Positions 26,685-35,533 of a stretch of DNA of 64,000 nucleotides are shown piece by piece (positions within the stretch are counted from its first letter, which is position 1; each line of letters starts with the position of its first letter). A program made the position numbers and the translations under genes. The notes beneath the pieces were generated by a model. That model had not been told where the DNA came from, made no database searches, and was given only the letters and a program-made list of their open reading frames with translations. This DNA is from JACQFK01 sp964619955 (GTDB lineage Bacteria > Planctomycetota > MHYJ01 > JACPRB01): the NCBI GenBank assembly GCA_964619955.1, contig CAZUJF010000020.1:1-64000 (forward strand). The letters are read 5' to 3'.

Positions 26685-28607
26685 ATGATTCATTCCAGCC
26701 TGGCCACGTTTGCCGTCCTGCTCCTGGCGCAGCAGACGGAGCCCGCCCCGGTCGGCGTGGTGAGTCACGTCAAGGTCGTGTCGGACAAGGTGCCGGACAT
26801 GACGAATCTCGAGACCTGGAAGAAGGCGCACATCCGGGAGGGGATGAGCGACGAGGAGAAGGCCCTGGTCATCTGGAAGACGGTGCGGACCTTCCAGCAC
26901 CAGGACGCCCCGCCGGTGGAGCATCTGCAGGGCGAGGACGTCGTCCAGGATCCGTTCAAGGTCTACAACGTGTATGGATACGCCTTCTGCAGCGTCGCCT
27001 CGTGCGGCGTGGAGGCCCTGTCGCGCCACGTGGGCCTGCAGGCCCGGGGGAGGATCATCAACTCGCACAGCGTGCCGGAGGTTTTCTACGACGGGGCCTG
27101 GCACCTGCTGGACGGCTCGCTGATGTGCTATTTCCCCAAGGCCGACGGCAAGGCCGCGAGCGTCGACGAGATCATGGCGGGGGTGAAGGAGTGGTACGAG
27201 AAGAATCCCGGCTACAAGGGCGACGGGACGAAGCTCGGCCAGTTCATGCGCCAGGGCGGCTGGAGGAAGGGCCCCGAGGTGCTCCGCCGCTGCCCGCAGT
27301 ACGACGAGAACGGCTGGTTCGAGGCCGCCACGCACGGCTGGTATTCCACGATGCAGGAATACGACGGCAGCGCGAACGGGATCTATGAGTACGGGTATTC
27401 CCAGGGATACCAGGTCAACGTCCAGCTCCGCGCCGGCGAGCGGCTCACCCGCAACTGGTCGAACAAGGGCCTGCACGTGAACATGAAGGACGGCGGGGCC
27501 CCGGGTTGCCTGACGATGAAGACCGGGAGCGACTCGCTCCGCTACACGCCGAAGGACGGCGACCTCGCCCCGGGCCGCGTCGGGAACGGGACCCTCGAGT
27601 ACGAAGTCCCGGTCGGCAGCCGCGCCTATCGCGGCGGCGCGCTCGCGGTCGAGAATCTCGAGGAAGGGCGCGTCCGCGTGAAGGACCCCGCCAAGCCGGG
27701 CGTCCTCATCCTCCGCATGCCCTCGAGCTACGTCTATCTGGGCGGCAAGGCGGCCTTCAAGTCGACGGGGAAGCTCGTCGTGTCGTTCTCGGACAACCAC
27801 GGGCTGGATTGGAAGGAGCTCGCGAAGCTGCCGTCGGCGGGGGAGCAGACCCTGGATCTGAGTCCGCACGTGTTCCGGCGTTACGACTACCGCCTGAAGT
27901 TCGAGTTCACGGGCGGCGGGGCGGGCCTGGAGCGGCTGCGTCTGGAGCACGACCTCCAGCATTCCCAGCGGCCGCTGCCCGCGCTGGCGGAGGGCAAGAA
28001 CACGCTCACGTTCAGCGCCGGGCCCGCCGAGGGCACGATCACGGTCGAAGGGGCCGTGGACGGCGCCCGCAAGGGGAAGCAGCTCGTCGTCGCGGACTTC
28101 CATCCCGAGATCAAGGGCTTCGACCCCTCGATGTTCATCGGTGAGTCCGGGAAGGGGGAGCTCACGTTCCCGCTGAGCACGCCGGGGGAGCTCACGCGGC
28201 TGCGCTTCGGCGCGCATTATCGCGCCCGCGATGCGAGGGACGGACTGGACTACGACGTCTCCTTCGACGGCGGGGCGACCTGGAAGAAGGCGGGGCGCGC
28301 CGCGGGGCCCACGCCGGGGCACTGCACCTACGTCACGTTCGGCGACGTGCCCGCCGGAACGCGCGAGGCGAAGGTCCGCTACTCGGGGACGAGCCGGAAC
28401 GCCACGGGGATCCTGAACTTCCGCATCGATGCCGACTACAAGGAGCCGCAGGGCGGCTTCCGCCCGGTCAAGGTCACGTACCGCTGGGACGAGAACGGAA
28501 AGGCGAAGGAGCAGGTGTTCATCGCCGGGAAACCCTCTGAAACGTGGTCGATCAGCTGCGCGGCGAAGCCGCTGATGAAGTCGATCGTCCTGGAGTTGGC
28601 CGAATAG
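26685..28607 (+). CDS. Secreted transglutaminase-like protein
   Basis: The 640-residue protein has a short signal peptide (IHSSLATFAVLLLA). The N-terminal 180 residues resemble a transglutaminase-like cysteine hydrolase domain. Candidate triad residues are Cys102 or Cys107 (FCSVASCGVEALSRHVG), His128 (SHSVPEVFYDG) and Asp143 (WHLLDGS), with the usual His-x14-Asp spacing. The remaining 450 residues are beta-rich, with no signature I recognise. Substrates could be proteins or peptides outside the cell; it might equally be an inactive homologue. ATG at 26685 is preceded by GGGGAG. It stands alone between divergent and independent neighbours. Confidence 0.62.
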   Translation: MIHSSLATFAVLLLAQQTEPAPVGVVSHVKVVSDKVPDMTNLETWKKAHIREGMSDEEKALVIWKTVRTFQHQDAPPVEHLQGEDVVQDPFKVYNVYGYAFCSVASCGVEALSRHVGLQARGRIINSHSVPEVFYDGAWHLLDGSLMCYFPKADGKAASVDEIMAGVKEWYEKNPGYKGDGTKLGQFMRQGGWRKGPEVLRRCPQYDENGWFEAATHGWYSTMQEYDGSANGIYEYGYSQGYQVNVQLRAGERLTRNWSNKGLHVNMKDGGAPGCLTMKTGSDSLRYTPKDGDLAPGRVGNGTLEYEVPVGSRAYRGGALAVENLEEGRVRVKDPAKPGVLILRMPSSYVYLGGKAAFKSTGKLVVSFSDNHGLDWKELAKLPSAGEQTLDLSPHVFRRYDYRLKFEFTGGGAGLERLRLEHDLQHSQRPLPALAEGKNTLTFSAGPAEGTITVEGAVDGARKGKQLVVADFHPEIKGFDPSMFIGESGKGELTFPLSTPGELTRLRFGAHYRARDARDGLDYDVSFDGGATWKKAGRAAGPTPGHCTYVTFGDVPAGTREAKVRYSGTSRNATGILNFRIDADYKEPQGGFRPVKVTYRWDENGKAKEQVFIAGKPSETWSISCAAKPLMKSIVLELAE

Positions 28608-28621
28608 GGGCCCGTTCCGGG

Positions 28622-28627
28622 TACACT
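28622..28627 (+). promoter_or_regulatory. -10 box TACACT upstream of the deacetylase-like gene
   Basis: TACACT ends 6 bases before the ATG at 28634, in the 26-base gap after the previous stop. Confidence 0.45.
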
Positions 28628-28633
28628 TCGGCG

Positions 28634-29527
28634 ATGGCCTTCCTGGTCACGGATCCGCTCTTCCTCGCGCACCGGATCGAGCGGCACCCCGAATGCCCGG
28701 AGCGCATCCCCGCCATCCTGGACACGCTCCGGGAGCGCGGGCTGCTGGACCTGTTGAGGGAACTGCCCGCCCGGGACGCCACGCTGGACGAGATCGCGCT
28801 GGTCCATGAGCGGAGCTACATCGAGGAACTGCGCCTCACCTGCGAGCGGGGGGGCGGATGGCTGGACGCCGACACGTATCTCAACGAGCACTCGTACCGG
28901 GCCGCCGTGCGCGCCGCGGGGGCGGTGCTGGCGGCGGCGGAGCGGGTGAAGGCCGGAAAGAAGACCGAACGGGCCGCGTTCTGCGTGGTCCGGCCGCCCG
29001 GCCATCACGCCACGCCGGCGCGCGGGATGGGGTTCTGTCTTTTCAACAACGCGGCGATCGCGGCCCGTTGGCTCCGCCGACGCGTGCTGATCGTCGACTG
29101 GGACGTGCATCACGGCAACGGCACCCAGGACGTCTTCTTCAGAGACCCTTCCGTCGCCTACTTGTCCACGCACCGCTCCCCCTTCTACCCGGGGACGGGG
29201 CTGGCCGATGAACGGGGGGCGGGGAACATCCTCAACATCCCGCTGCCGGAAACCACGCCGCCCGGCGAATTTCATGCCCGCTTCGGGGAGGGCGTCGACC
29301 GGCTGGTCCGGGAATTCCGCCCCGAATTCGTGATCGTCTCCTGCGGGTTCGACGCGTACCGGCTGGACCCGCTGGGAGGCTTGAATCTGGAGGCCGTGGA
29401 TTTCGGCCGGCTCACCCGGAGGCTGATGGACCTGGGCCTGCCGCTCGTCTCCGTCCTGGAGGGAGGCTACAACCTGGGCGGGCTGGGGGCCTGCGCGGCC
29501 GCCCATGTCGAGGCGCTTCTAGAGTAG
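28634..29527 (+). CDS. Histone deacetylase / acetylpolyamine amidohydrolase family protein
   Basis: The 297-residue arginase/deacetylase-fold zinc hydrolase has HPECPERIPAIL near residue 18, the His pair RPPGHHATPARGMGFCLFNN near residue 120, and zinc ligands in DWDVHHGNGTQDVF near 153. The catalytic Asp/Tyr end (SCGFDAYRLDPLGGL and LEGGYNLGGL) is also present. Bacterial members deacetylate polyamines, acetoin-related substrates or proteins; the substrate here is unknown. Its last 9 bases overlap the convergent pdxA. Confidence 0.88.
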   Translation: MAFLVTDPLFLAHRIERHPECPERIPAILDTLRERGLLDLLRELPARDATLDEIALVHERSYIEELRLTCERGGGWLDADTYLNEHSYRAAVRAAGAVLAAAERVKAGKKTERAAFCVVRPPGHHATPARGMGFCLFNNAAIAARWLRRRVLIVDWDVHHGNGTQDVFFRDPSVAYLSTHRSPFYPGTGLADERGAGNILNIPLPETTPPGEFHARFGEGVDRLVREFRPEFVIVSCGFDAYRLDPLGGLNLEAVDFGRLTRRLMDLGLPLVSVLEGGYNLGGLGACAAAHVEALLE

Positions 29528-30346
29528 GGTCGTGCGCCGGGCCTTCGCCATTTCCACGGCGAGGCGCAGGGCGGCGCGCATCGGCCCGGGATCGGCGATG
29601 CCTTTTCCCGCGATGTCGAACGCCGTGCCGTGATCCGGCGAGGTGCGCACGAAGGGAAGTCCCAGGGTCACGTTGACCGCGTCGGGGAACAGGGCCTTGA
29701 TGGGGCCGAGCCCCTGGTCGTGGTACATGGCCACGATCGCGTCGCCGGGGCGCTTCCAGACGGTGTCGCCCGCGAAGGGGCCCTCCGCGCGGATGCCCTC
29801 CTTGCGGGCCAGTTCGATCGCGGGGGCGATGACGTCGATCTCCTCCGTGCCGAACGCGCCGCCTTCGCCGGCGTGCGGGTTGAGGCCGCAGACGACGAGC
29901 CGCGGCTCCAGGACGCCGAAGGAGTCGCGGAGTCCCCGCTGCGTCTCGCGCAGCACGGCGAAGATCCGGTCCGGCGTGAGCATCGCGGGGAGCTTGCGAA
30001 GGGAGACATGCGTCGTCACGAGGGCGACGCGAAGGGCTCCCGCGACGAAGAGCATGACCGGCTGTTTGACGCCGGCGCGGGCGGCCAGGTGTTCGGTGTG
30101 GCCGATGAAGGGGACCCCGAGGCGGGCGATGCGCTCCTTGGAGACGGGGGCGGTGACGACGGCGTCGACTTTCTTCGAGAGGGCGAGGTCGGCGGCTTCG
30201 TCGATGGCGGCGAGGGCCTCGCGCGCGCCGCCCGTCCGGGAGCCGAGCAGGACGACGTCGGCGTCCAGGGGCTCCTTCAGGGCCTTGTCGACCACCTCGG
30301 GGCCGATGCCCTCGGGATCGCCCAGGGTGACGGCGAGGCGCACCAC
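29519..30346 (-). CDS. pdxA: 4-hydroxythreonine-4-phosphate dehydrogenase
   Basis: NAD-dependent oxidation and decarboxylation step of pyridoxal-5'-phosphate synthesis. It begins RLAVTLGDPEGIGPEVV and retains the metal and substrate His motifs: FIGHTEHLA near residue 80, VTTHVSL near 110, GLNPHAGEGGAFGTEE near 155, and AMYHDQGLGPIK near 205. At 275 residues it is shorter than the usual 320-330, mainly from deletions near residues 40-60. The GTG start directly abuts the stop of the YebC-family gene, so both form one transcript. Confidence 0.9.
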   Translation of the reverse strand: MVRLAVTLGDPEGIGPEVVDKALKEPLDADVVLLGSRTGGAREALAAIDEAADLALSKKVDAVVTAPVSKERIARLGVPFIGHTEHLAARAGVKQPVMLFVAGALRVALVTTHVSLRKLPAMLTPDRIFAVLRETQRGLRDSFGVLEPRLVVCGLNPHAGEGGAFGTEEIDVIAPAIELARKEGIRAEGPFAGDTVWKRPGDAIVAMYHDQGLGPIKALFPDAVNVTLGLPFVRTSPDHGTAFDIAGKGIADPGPMRAALRLAVEMAKARRTTLL

Positions 30347-31084
30347 CTATTTGGCGAGCGTTTCGGGGAGCTCGTAGTTGGAGTAGACCTTCTGGATGTC
30401 GTCGTTGTCGTCGAGCGTGTCCAGAAGCTGGAGGATCTTGGCGCCGACCTTCTCGTCCACCTTGACCGTGTCCTTGGGGAGCATGGTGAGCTCGGACGAG
30501 GTGAGGGCGTATTTCTTCGCGAGCAGGGCCTTGCGGACCTTCTCGAAGTCGGGGACGGCGGTGGTGATGATGTAGACGTCGCCGGCGGTCTCCATGTTCT
30601 CGGCGCCGGCGTCGAGCACGTCGGTCATCATCTGGTCCTCGCCGGCGGCGCTGACGGGGATGACGATGACGCCCTTGCGCTGGAAGGCAAAGCTGACGCA
30701 ACCCGGGCCGCCCAGGTTCCCGCCGTGGAATTCGAGGATGCGGCGCACATCGGCGGCGGCGCGGTTCTTGTTGTCGGTGAGGGCCTCGATCATGAGGGCG
30801 ACGCCGCCGGGGCCGTAGCCCTCGTACGTGACCTGCTCATAGATGACGCCGGGGATTTCGCCGGTGCCCTTCTTGATGGAGCGTTCGATGGTGTCGCGGG
30901 GCACGCTCATGGCGCGGGCGTCGTCGATGGCGGTGGCGAGGCGCAGGTTCATGTCGGGGTTGGAGCCGCCTTCCTTCGCGGCCACCTGGATCGCGCGGGC
31001 GAGCCGGGCGAAGGCCTTGGCGCGGCGGGCGTCCGCGACGCCCTTGGTGCGCTGGATGTTCGCCCAGTGGGAATGTCCTGCCAT
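30347..31084 (-). CDS. YebC/PmpR family DNA-binding regulatory protein
   Basis: The 245-residue protein starts with the near-invariant MAGHSHWANIQRTKGVADA. It has KEGGSNPDMNLRLA near 37, VPRDTIERSIKKGTGE near 62, YEGYGPGGVALMIEALTDN near 85 and GGNLGGPGCVSFAF near 122. Members act as transcription regulators or, in the TACO1 branch, help ribosomes through proline stretches. The genome position next to pdxA gives no functional hint; it is often near ruvC in other bacteria. The start is fixed by the conserved N-terminus and by TATAAT 7 bases upstream. Confidence 0.95.
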   Translation of the reverse strand: MAGHSHWANIQRTKGVADARRAKAFARLARAIQVAAKEGGSNPDMNLRLATAIDDARAMSVPRDTIERSIKKGTGEIPGVIYEQVTYEGYGPGGVALMIEALTDNKNRAAADVRRILEFHGGNLGGPGCVSFAFQRKGVIVIPVSAAGEDQMMTDVLDAGAENMETAGDVYIITTAVPDFEKVRKALLAKKYALTSSELTMLPKDTVKVDEKVGAKILQLLDTLDDNDDIQKVYSNYELPETLAK

Positions 31085-31091
31085 GGGGCGG

Positions 31092-31097
31092 ATTATA
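31092..31097 (-). promoter_or_regulatory. -10 box TATAAT of the yebC-like/pdxA operon
   Basis: A perfect TATAAT on the minus strand lies 7 bases before the ATG of the YebC-family gene, with no ribosome-binding site between. This is one of the clearest leaderless-type promoters in the window. Confidence 0.6.
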
Positions 31098-31275
31098 GGG
31101 GCCGCTGAAAGGGGAGTCAATTCGGCCCGGGCGGTCTCCGGCATCGAGCTCCCGCGCTGAGCGGGTCGGAGCCCAAGGGGCGGCTCTTCACGCCCCGTCG
31201 AACGGCCGCGCCCGGTAACGGAACGCCCGCCGAAGCCACCCATCTCCGGATATGGCCCCCGACCCGGATTCCCGT

Positions 31276-31281
31276 TAGGAT
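31276..31281 (+). promoter_or_regulatory. -10-like box TAGGAT upstream of the PVC CxxCH gene
   Basis: TAGGAT ends 8 bases before the ATG at 31290. The 205-base region between the divergent genes also holds a small hairpin (GGGGCG...CGCCCC, 31177-31196) of unknown role. Confidence 0.35.
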
Positions 31282-31289
31282 CAGCCGCC

Positions 31290-34265
31290 ATGACCTTCCT
31301 TCCTCTGTTCATGCTCCTGTTCGCCGCGCCGCAGGAGCCGGCCGCGCCGAAGGATCAGCGGCCGCTCAGCCCGGAGGAGGGGGAGCAGGCCTGGCGGGTC
31401 CAGCCGGGCTTCCGGGTCGAACTGGTCGCCGCCGAACCCCACGTCGTGGATCCCGTCGCGATGGCCTTCGACGAGGACGGCCGGATCTACGCCGCCGAGA
31501 TGCTCGACTTCCCCATCAACCGGGCCCCCGGCATGTTCGGCCCCTTTCCCGAAGGCCAGATCCGGCTGATCCAGCTCGACGAGCGCGGAAAGGCGAAGCG
31601 CAGCACGATCTTCGCCCGCGCGATCCCGGCCCCGACCAGCGTGCTCCCCTTCGACGGGGGCGTCCTCGTCAGCGCCGCCCCCGACATCCTCTTCTTCAAG
31701 GACACGGACGGTGACGGATACGCCGACGTGCGCAAGGTCGTCCTCACCGGGTTCGACACCGGCGACGACCTCTACAGGGTCAACAGCCTGCAGTGGGGCG
31801 TGGACGGCTGGATCTACGCCCGCGGGCGCGGCAACACCCCCGTCCGCTGGGGCGACGACCCGACGGGAGCGCCCCTCTCCACCCAGAACATGGACTTCCG
31901 CTTCAGGCCGCGCGAGAAAAGCTTCGAGGCGGTCTCGGGGCGCTCGGGCTGTTTCGGTCTTACGATGGACGATTTCGGACGGCGCTTCTACAGCGACTCC
32001 GCTCACCACGTCCATCACGTCGTCCTTCCCAACCGCTACCTCTCGCGGAACCCCTTCCTCGCCGCCCCGCCCCTCACGCGCGAGATCTCCGACCATGAGG
32101 GAATCTCCCGCATCCACAAGATCGCCGAGCCCCGCGCCTGGCGCCTCGAGCGCTCCGCCGAATGGAGCCGGCGCAAGGACCTCAAGGGCTCCTTCTGGAA
32201 CATCGAGTTCCGGCAGGATTACATGACCGCGACCTGCGGCCCCAAGATCTACCGGGAGTCGGCCTTTCCCGCGGACTATCAGGGGACGTATTTCGTCTGC
32301 GACGCGGTCGGCAATGTCGTCCACCGGGACCTGCTCCGGGAAGAGGGCGCCAGCTACGTCGCCTCCCGCGCGCACGAAAAGACCGAGTTCATGGCCTCCA
32401 CCGACCCCTGGTGCTCCCCCGTCTTCTGCGAGACGGGCCCCGACGGCGCCCTGTACGTCTGCGACATGTACCGGCTCATCATCGAGCATCCCGAATACCG
32501 CGCGCGCGACGGATGGTCGAACGTGCCGATCCCCATCCTCCAGAAGTACGGCATGCGCAGCGGCTCCACCAGCGGCCGGATCTATCGCGCGAAACCCGAA
32601 GGCTCGGCCTACCGGAAGCCGTCGCTCGGAACGGCCGGGGCCCCGGAGCTCGCCGCCGCGCTCGCCTCCCCCGACGCCTGGTGGCGGAACACGGCCCAGC
32701 GGCTGATCCTCGGGGATCCCGCCAGGGCCGACCGGGCCGCGATCGACGCGGCGGCGGACGCGCCTTCGCCCGGGGCGCGGGTCCAGGCGCTCTGGACCCT
32801 CGAGGCCCTGGGGGCGCTCGGCGACGCCCGGCTCCGCAAGGCCCTCGCGGACGCCCATCCGGGCGTCCGTGAGAATGCGCTCATGCTCGCCGAGAGCCGC
32901 CCCGCGCTCGCCGACGCGGTCCTCGCGCGCGTCGACGACCCCGCCGCCCGCGTGCGGTTCCAGCTCGCCCTTTCGATCGGCGAAGTCCCCTCGGCCCGGC
33001 GCCCGGCGGCCCTCGCCGCGCTGGCGCGCCGCGACGGGGGGAACGTCCATTTCCGCGCGGCCATCCTCTCGTCGGTCGTCGAGGAACCCGTCGCCTTCCT
33101 CCGCGAAGCCCTGGACGCGCCCCCGGCCTTCCTCGGGGACCTGGCCCGGATGATCGGGGCGCGGCTCGATCCCGCGGAGATCTCGCGGGCGGCGGCCCTC
33201 GGCGAAAAGCCCGAGGTGCTCGCCGGCCTGGCGGCCGGCATCCGGCAGCGCCGCCGGATCCCGCTCGACCTGCCCGGCGGCCGCGAGACGCTCGACCGCC
33301 TGCTCGCCCATCCCGACCCCGTCGTGAAAAAGGCGGCGGGCGACCTCGCGGGCGCGGTCCGGACCCTCACGGCCGCGGAGCTCGAGGCCGTCCTCGCCCG
33401 GGCCCGGGCCGCGGCGGCGGCCGAGGACGGAGACGAGAGCGCCCGGGCGGTCGCCGTGAGGACGCTCGCCTCCGCGCCCTTCGCGGAGGTTTCGGAACTC
33501 CTCTCCGGCCTGCTCCATCCGCGCCGCTCGGAAACCCTCCAGGGGGCCGCCCTCGAGACGCTCGACGCGATGTCCGACCCGGGCGTCGTCCGCATCGTCG
33601 CCGCACGCTGGCGGACGCTCACCCCCGCGCTCCGGGAGAAGGCGCTCCGCCTGGTCACCGGGCGGACGGAGCGCTTGCAGCCCTTGCTGGAGGCCGTGGG
33701 CGCGGGCGAGATACCGGCCTCGTCGCTCGACGCCTCGCGCCGCGCGCAGCTGCTGGCCTGGCCCGATCCGGCCGTCGCGGCCGCCGCACGCAAGGTCCTC
33801 GTCGAAGCGCAGCCCGATCCCGCGGTCTTCGACCGGCACAAGCCCGCCCTCGGCCTGGCCGGGGATCCCAAGCGGGGCGAAGTCCAGTTCCGGAAACTCT
33901 GCCTCTCCTGTCATCGCGCCGGAGGGGAGGGCACGGAGGTGGGGCCCGCGCTCACGAGCGTGCGCGAGCATCCGAAGGACCAGATCCTCAGGAACATCCT
34001 GTTTCCGAGCCTGTCGGTGCTGCCGGGCTACGCGCAATACCTGGTCGAGACCGCCGACGGGCAGATCGTCAACGGGATCCTGCTCTCCGCCGGCGCGGCC
34101 AGCGTGACCCTCCGAAGGCAGAACGCGCCCGACCTCACGATCCTCCGGAAGGACATCCGCAATCTCGTTTCCAGCCCCCTTTCCGTGATGCCCGAAGGGC
34201 TGCTGAAGGAGCTCGCGCCGCAGGAAGTGGCCGACCTTCTCGAGTTCGTGAAGCAGGTGAAGTAG
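31290..34265 (+). CDS. PVC-type propeller/HEAT/c-type cytochrome protein
   Basis: The 991-residue exported protein has a signal peptide (FLPLFMLLFAAPQ) and a dehydrogenase-like beta-propeller (residues about 35-430; motifs AMAFDEDGRIYAAEM and FKDTDGDGYADVRKVV). A HEAT-repeat region rich in Ala, Leu and Arg spans about 440-830. A C-terminal cytochrome c domain has haem motif CLSCH near residue 871 and an axial Met candidate in the tail. This fusion is a hallmark of Planctomycetota and Verrucomicrobiota, often thought to oxidise sugars or polysaccharides at the cell surface. It has its own -10 box. Its redox partner and substrate are unknown. Confidence 0.9.
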   Translation: MTFLPLFMLLFAAPQEPAAPKDQRPLSPEEGEQAWRVQPGFRVELVAAEPHVVDPVAMAFDEDGRIYAAEMLDFPINRAPGMFGPFPEGQIRLIQLDERGKAKRSTIFARAIPAPTSVLPFDGGVLVSAAPDILFFKDTDGDGYADVRKVVLTGFDTGDDLYRVNSLQWGVDGWIYARGRGNTPVRWGDDPTGAPLSTQNMDFRFRPREKSFEAVSGRSGCFGLTMDDFGRRFYSDSAHHVHHVVLPNRYLSRNPFLAAPPLTREISDHEGISRIHKIAEPRAWRLERSAEWSRRKDLKGSFWNIEFRQDYMTATCGPKIYRESAFPADYQGTYFVCDAVGNVVHRDLLREEGASYVASRAHEKTEFMASTDPWCSPVFCETGPDGALYVCDMYRLIIEHPEYRARDGWSNVPIPILQKYGMRSGSTSGRIYRAKPEGSAYRKPSLGTAGAPELAAALASPDAWWRNTAQRLILGDPARADRAAIDAAADAPSPGARVQALWTLEALGALGDARLRKALADAHPGVRENALMLAESRPALADAVLARVDDPAARVRFQLALSIGEVPSARRPAALAALARRDGGNVHFRAAILSSVVEEPVAFLREALDAPPAFLGDLARMIGARLDPAEISRAAALGEKPEVLAGLAAGIRQRRRIPLDLPGGRETLDRLLAHPDPVVKKAAGDLAGAVRTLTAAELEAVLARARAAAAAEDGDESARAVAVRTLASAPFAEVSELLSGLLHPRRSETLQGAALETLDAMSDPGVVRIVAARWRTLTPALREKALRLVTGRTERLQPLLEAVGAGEIPASSLDASRRAQLLAWPDPAVAAAARKVLVEAQPDPAVFDRHKPALGLAGDPKRGEVQFRKLCLSCHRAGGEGTEVGPALTSVREHPKDQILRNILFPSLSVLPGYAQYLVETADGQIVNGILLSAGAASVTLRRQNAPDLTILRKDIRNLVSSPLSVMPEGLLKELAPQEVADLLEFVKQVK

Positions 34266-34271
34266 CCGCCC

Positions 34272-35036
34272 TCAAAACCGGAAGCGCGTGAACTCCATCA
34301 GGACGGCGCCGAGGTTGTAGAGGCCGTGGATCGCGGCGGCGGCGAAGAGGTGGGGGAGCCCCAGCGCCAGGCGCGGACGGGCCTTCCGGGCGAAGACGTC
34401 CCTCCAGATGCGGAGGATCCCGAGCCCCGCGATCAGGGAGCAGCCGCCGTGCAGCGCCGTGCAGACCGTCCAGCGCCAGGCGGCCAGGCCCGCGGAGGCG
34501 TTCGGGATGTAGACGTTCAGGTAGAGCAGATTCTCGATCGCGGCGAACGCGATGCCGCTCGCCAGCAGGCAGATCGCGATCTGGAAGGGGGAGCGGAAGA
34601 GGTAGGGGCGCTTCTCGACGAGGAACGCGGCGGCGGCCGCCTTCATCGCCTCCTCCATCACCGGCCCGAAGAGCACCACGCCCAGGACGCTGCCGGGGGA
34701 GTCGCCCACGTTCCAGAACACGCCCAGGATCGCGAGCGGGCCCGAAGCCGCGGCCAGGAGGAAGGTCAGCATCCAGGTGCGGGAGAGCGGCGTCCGGTTC
34801 CGGCCCTCGTCCAGCCAGCGTTCATAGGTGAGATCGTGCGCCGGCCGGGCGGGCGCGAGTTCCGGGGAGAGGGAGGGCTCGTCCCAGACGGACTGGTCCA
34901 GGCGGTCCTCGTCCGTGGGCGCCCCCTGGTAGGCCAGGGTCTCCTCCGCCTTCGCCTCGCTCGGATCCGCCTTGAAGCCGCCCCCTCGGAGGTGGGGTTC
35001 GTGCTCGATGGACGGATCCGGGGAGGGTTCCGTCAT
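34272..35036 (-). CDS. PrsW-family intramembrane metalloprotease
   Basis: The 254-residue protein has a soluble acidic N-terminus of about 85 residues and then 6 or so transmembrane helices. It carries the PrsW/CPBP-type motifs: EEAMKAAAAA (EExxK) near residue 127, FAAIENLLY (FxxxE) near 165, HGGCS near 195 and HGLYN near 237. These residues form the putative metal site of proteases that cleave membrane anti-sigma factors or process peptides. The target is unknown. It overlaps the upstream YbjQ-like gene by 4 bases and is the last gene of a three-gene minus-strand operon. Confidence 0.82.
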   Translation of the reverse strand: MTEPSPDPSIEHEPHLRGGGFKADPSEAKAEETLAYQGAPTDEDRLDQSVWDEPSLSPELAPARPAHDLTYERWLDEGRNRTPLSRTWMLTFLLAAASGPLAILGVFWNVGDSPGSVLGVVLFGPVMEEAMKAAAAAFLVEKRPYLFRSPFQIAICLLASGIAFAAIENLLYLNVYIPNASAGLAAWRWTVCTALHGGCSLIAGLGILRIWRDVFARKARPRLALGLPHLFAAAAIHGLYNLGAVLMEFTRFRF

Positions 35037-35524
35037 GCCGGCGGAGGCTCCGGGATCTGGTAGGCGGTGGCGCTCGCGATCACTTCAAGCGTGACGGCGC
35101 CCTTCTTCTTCTTGTGAGGGGACGCCCCGACGTCCGTGACGTCGAAGCGCACGTTGCACACGGCGGTGTAGCCCTCCCGCCGGGCCTCCTCGAGCACCCG
35201 CAGCAGGGCTTCCCGCCGGGTCCGCTCCGCGAGCGTCCGATACGTGGACAATTCGCCGCCGAAGAGCTTCCGGATCCCCGCGATGAAGGAACGGAAGTGG
35301 TTGATGGAGAAGCAGACGCCCTGGACCAGGAGCTTGGGCGTCTTGGGTCCCGCCCCGCCCGGATAATTGGAGAGGTTGCTGACCCGGAATCCGGCGAGCG
35401 CCGCCTCCCGCCGAAGCATGTCGGCATGGTGGCGGCGCTCCAGAACGCGGCCGACCCCCCAGGCGAAGCCCAGCGGGAGGACGAAGAGCACGAGCCCGAC
35501 GATCAGTTCGATCAGGTCTTCCAC
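35033..35524 (-). CDS. Membrane-anchored YbjQ-domain protein
   Basis: The 163-residue protein has one N-terminal transmembrane helix (ELIVGLVLFVLPLGFAWGVG) and a YbjQ/UPF0145-like domain. The matching blocks are VSNLSNYPG, FSINHFRSFIAGIRKLFGGEL, STYRTLAERTRREALLRVLE and AVCNVRFDVTDVG. The function of this fold is unknown; heavy-metal binding was proposed for some members. It lies between a soluble YbjQ protein and PrsW and overlaps PrsW by 4 bases. The gene order suggests that the two YbjQ proteins act together at the membrane. Confidence 0.7.
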   Translation of the reverse strand: MEDLIELIVGLVLFVLPLGFAWGVGRVLERRHHADMLRREAALAGFRVSNLSNYPGGAGPKTPKLLVQGVCFSINHFRSFIAGIRKLFGGELSTYRTLAERTRREALLRVLEEARREGYTAVCNVRFDVTDVGASPHKKKKGAVTLEVIASATAYQIPEPPPA

Positions 35525-35533
35525 GGGGGGCTC

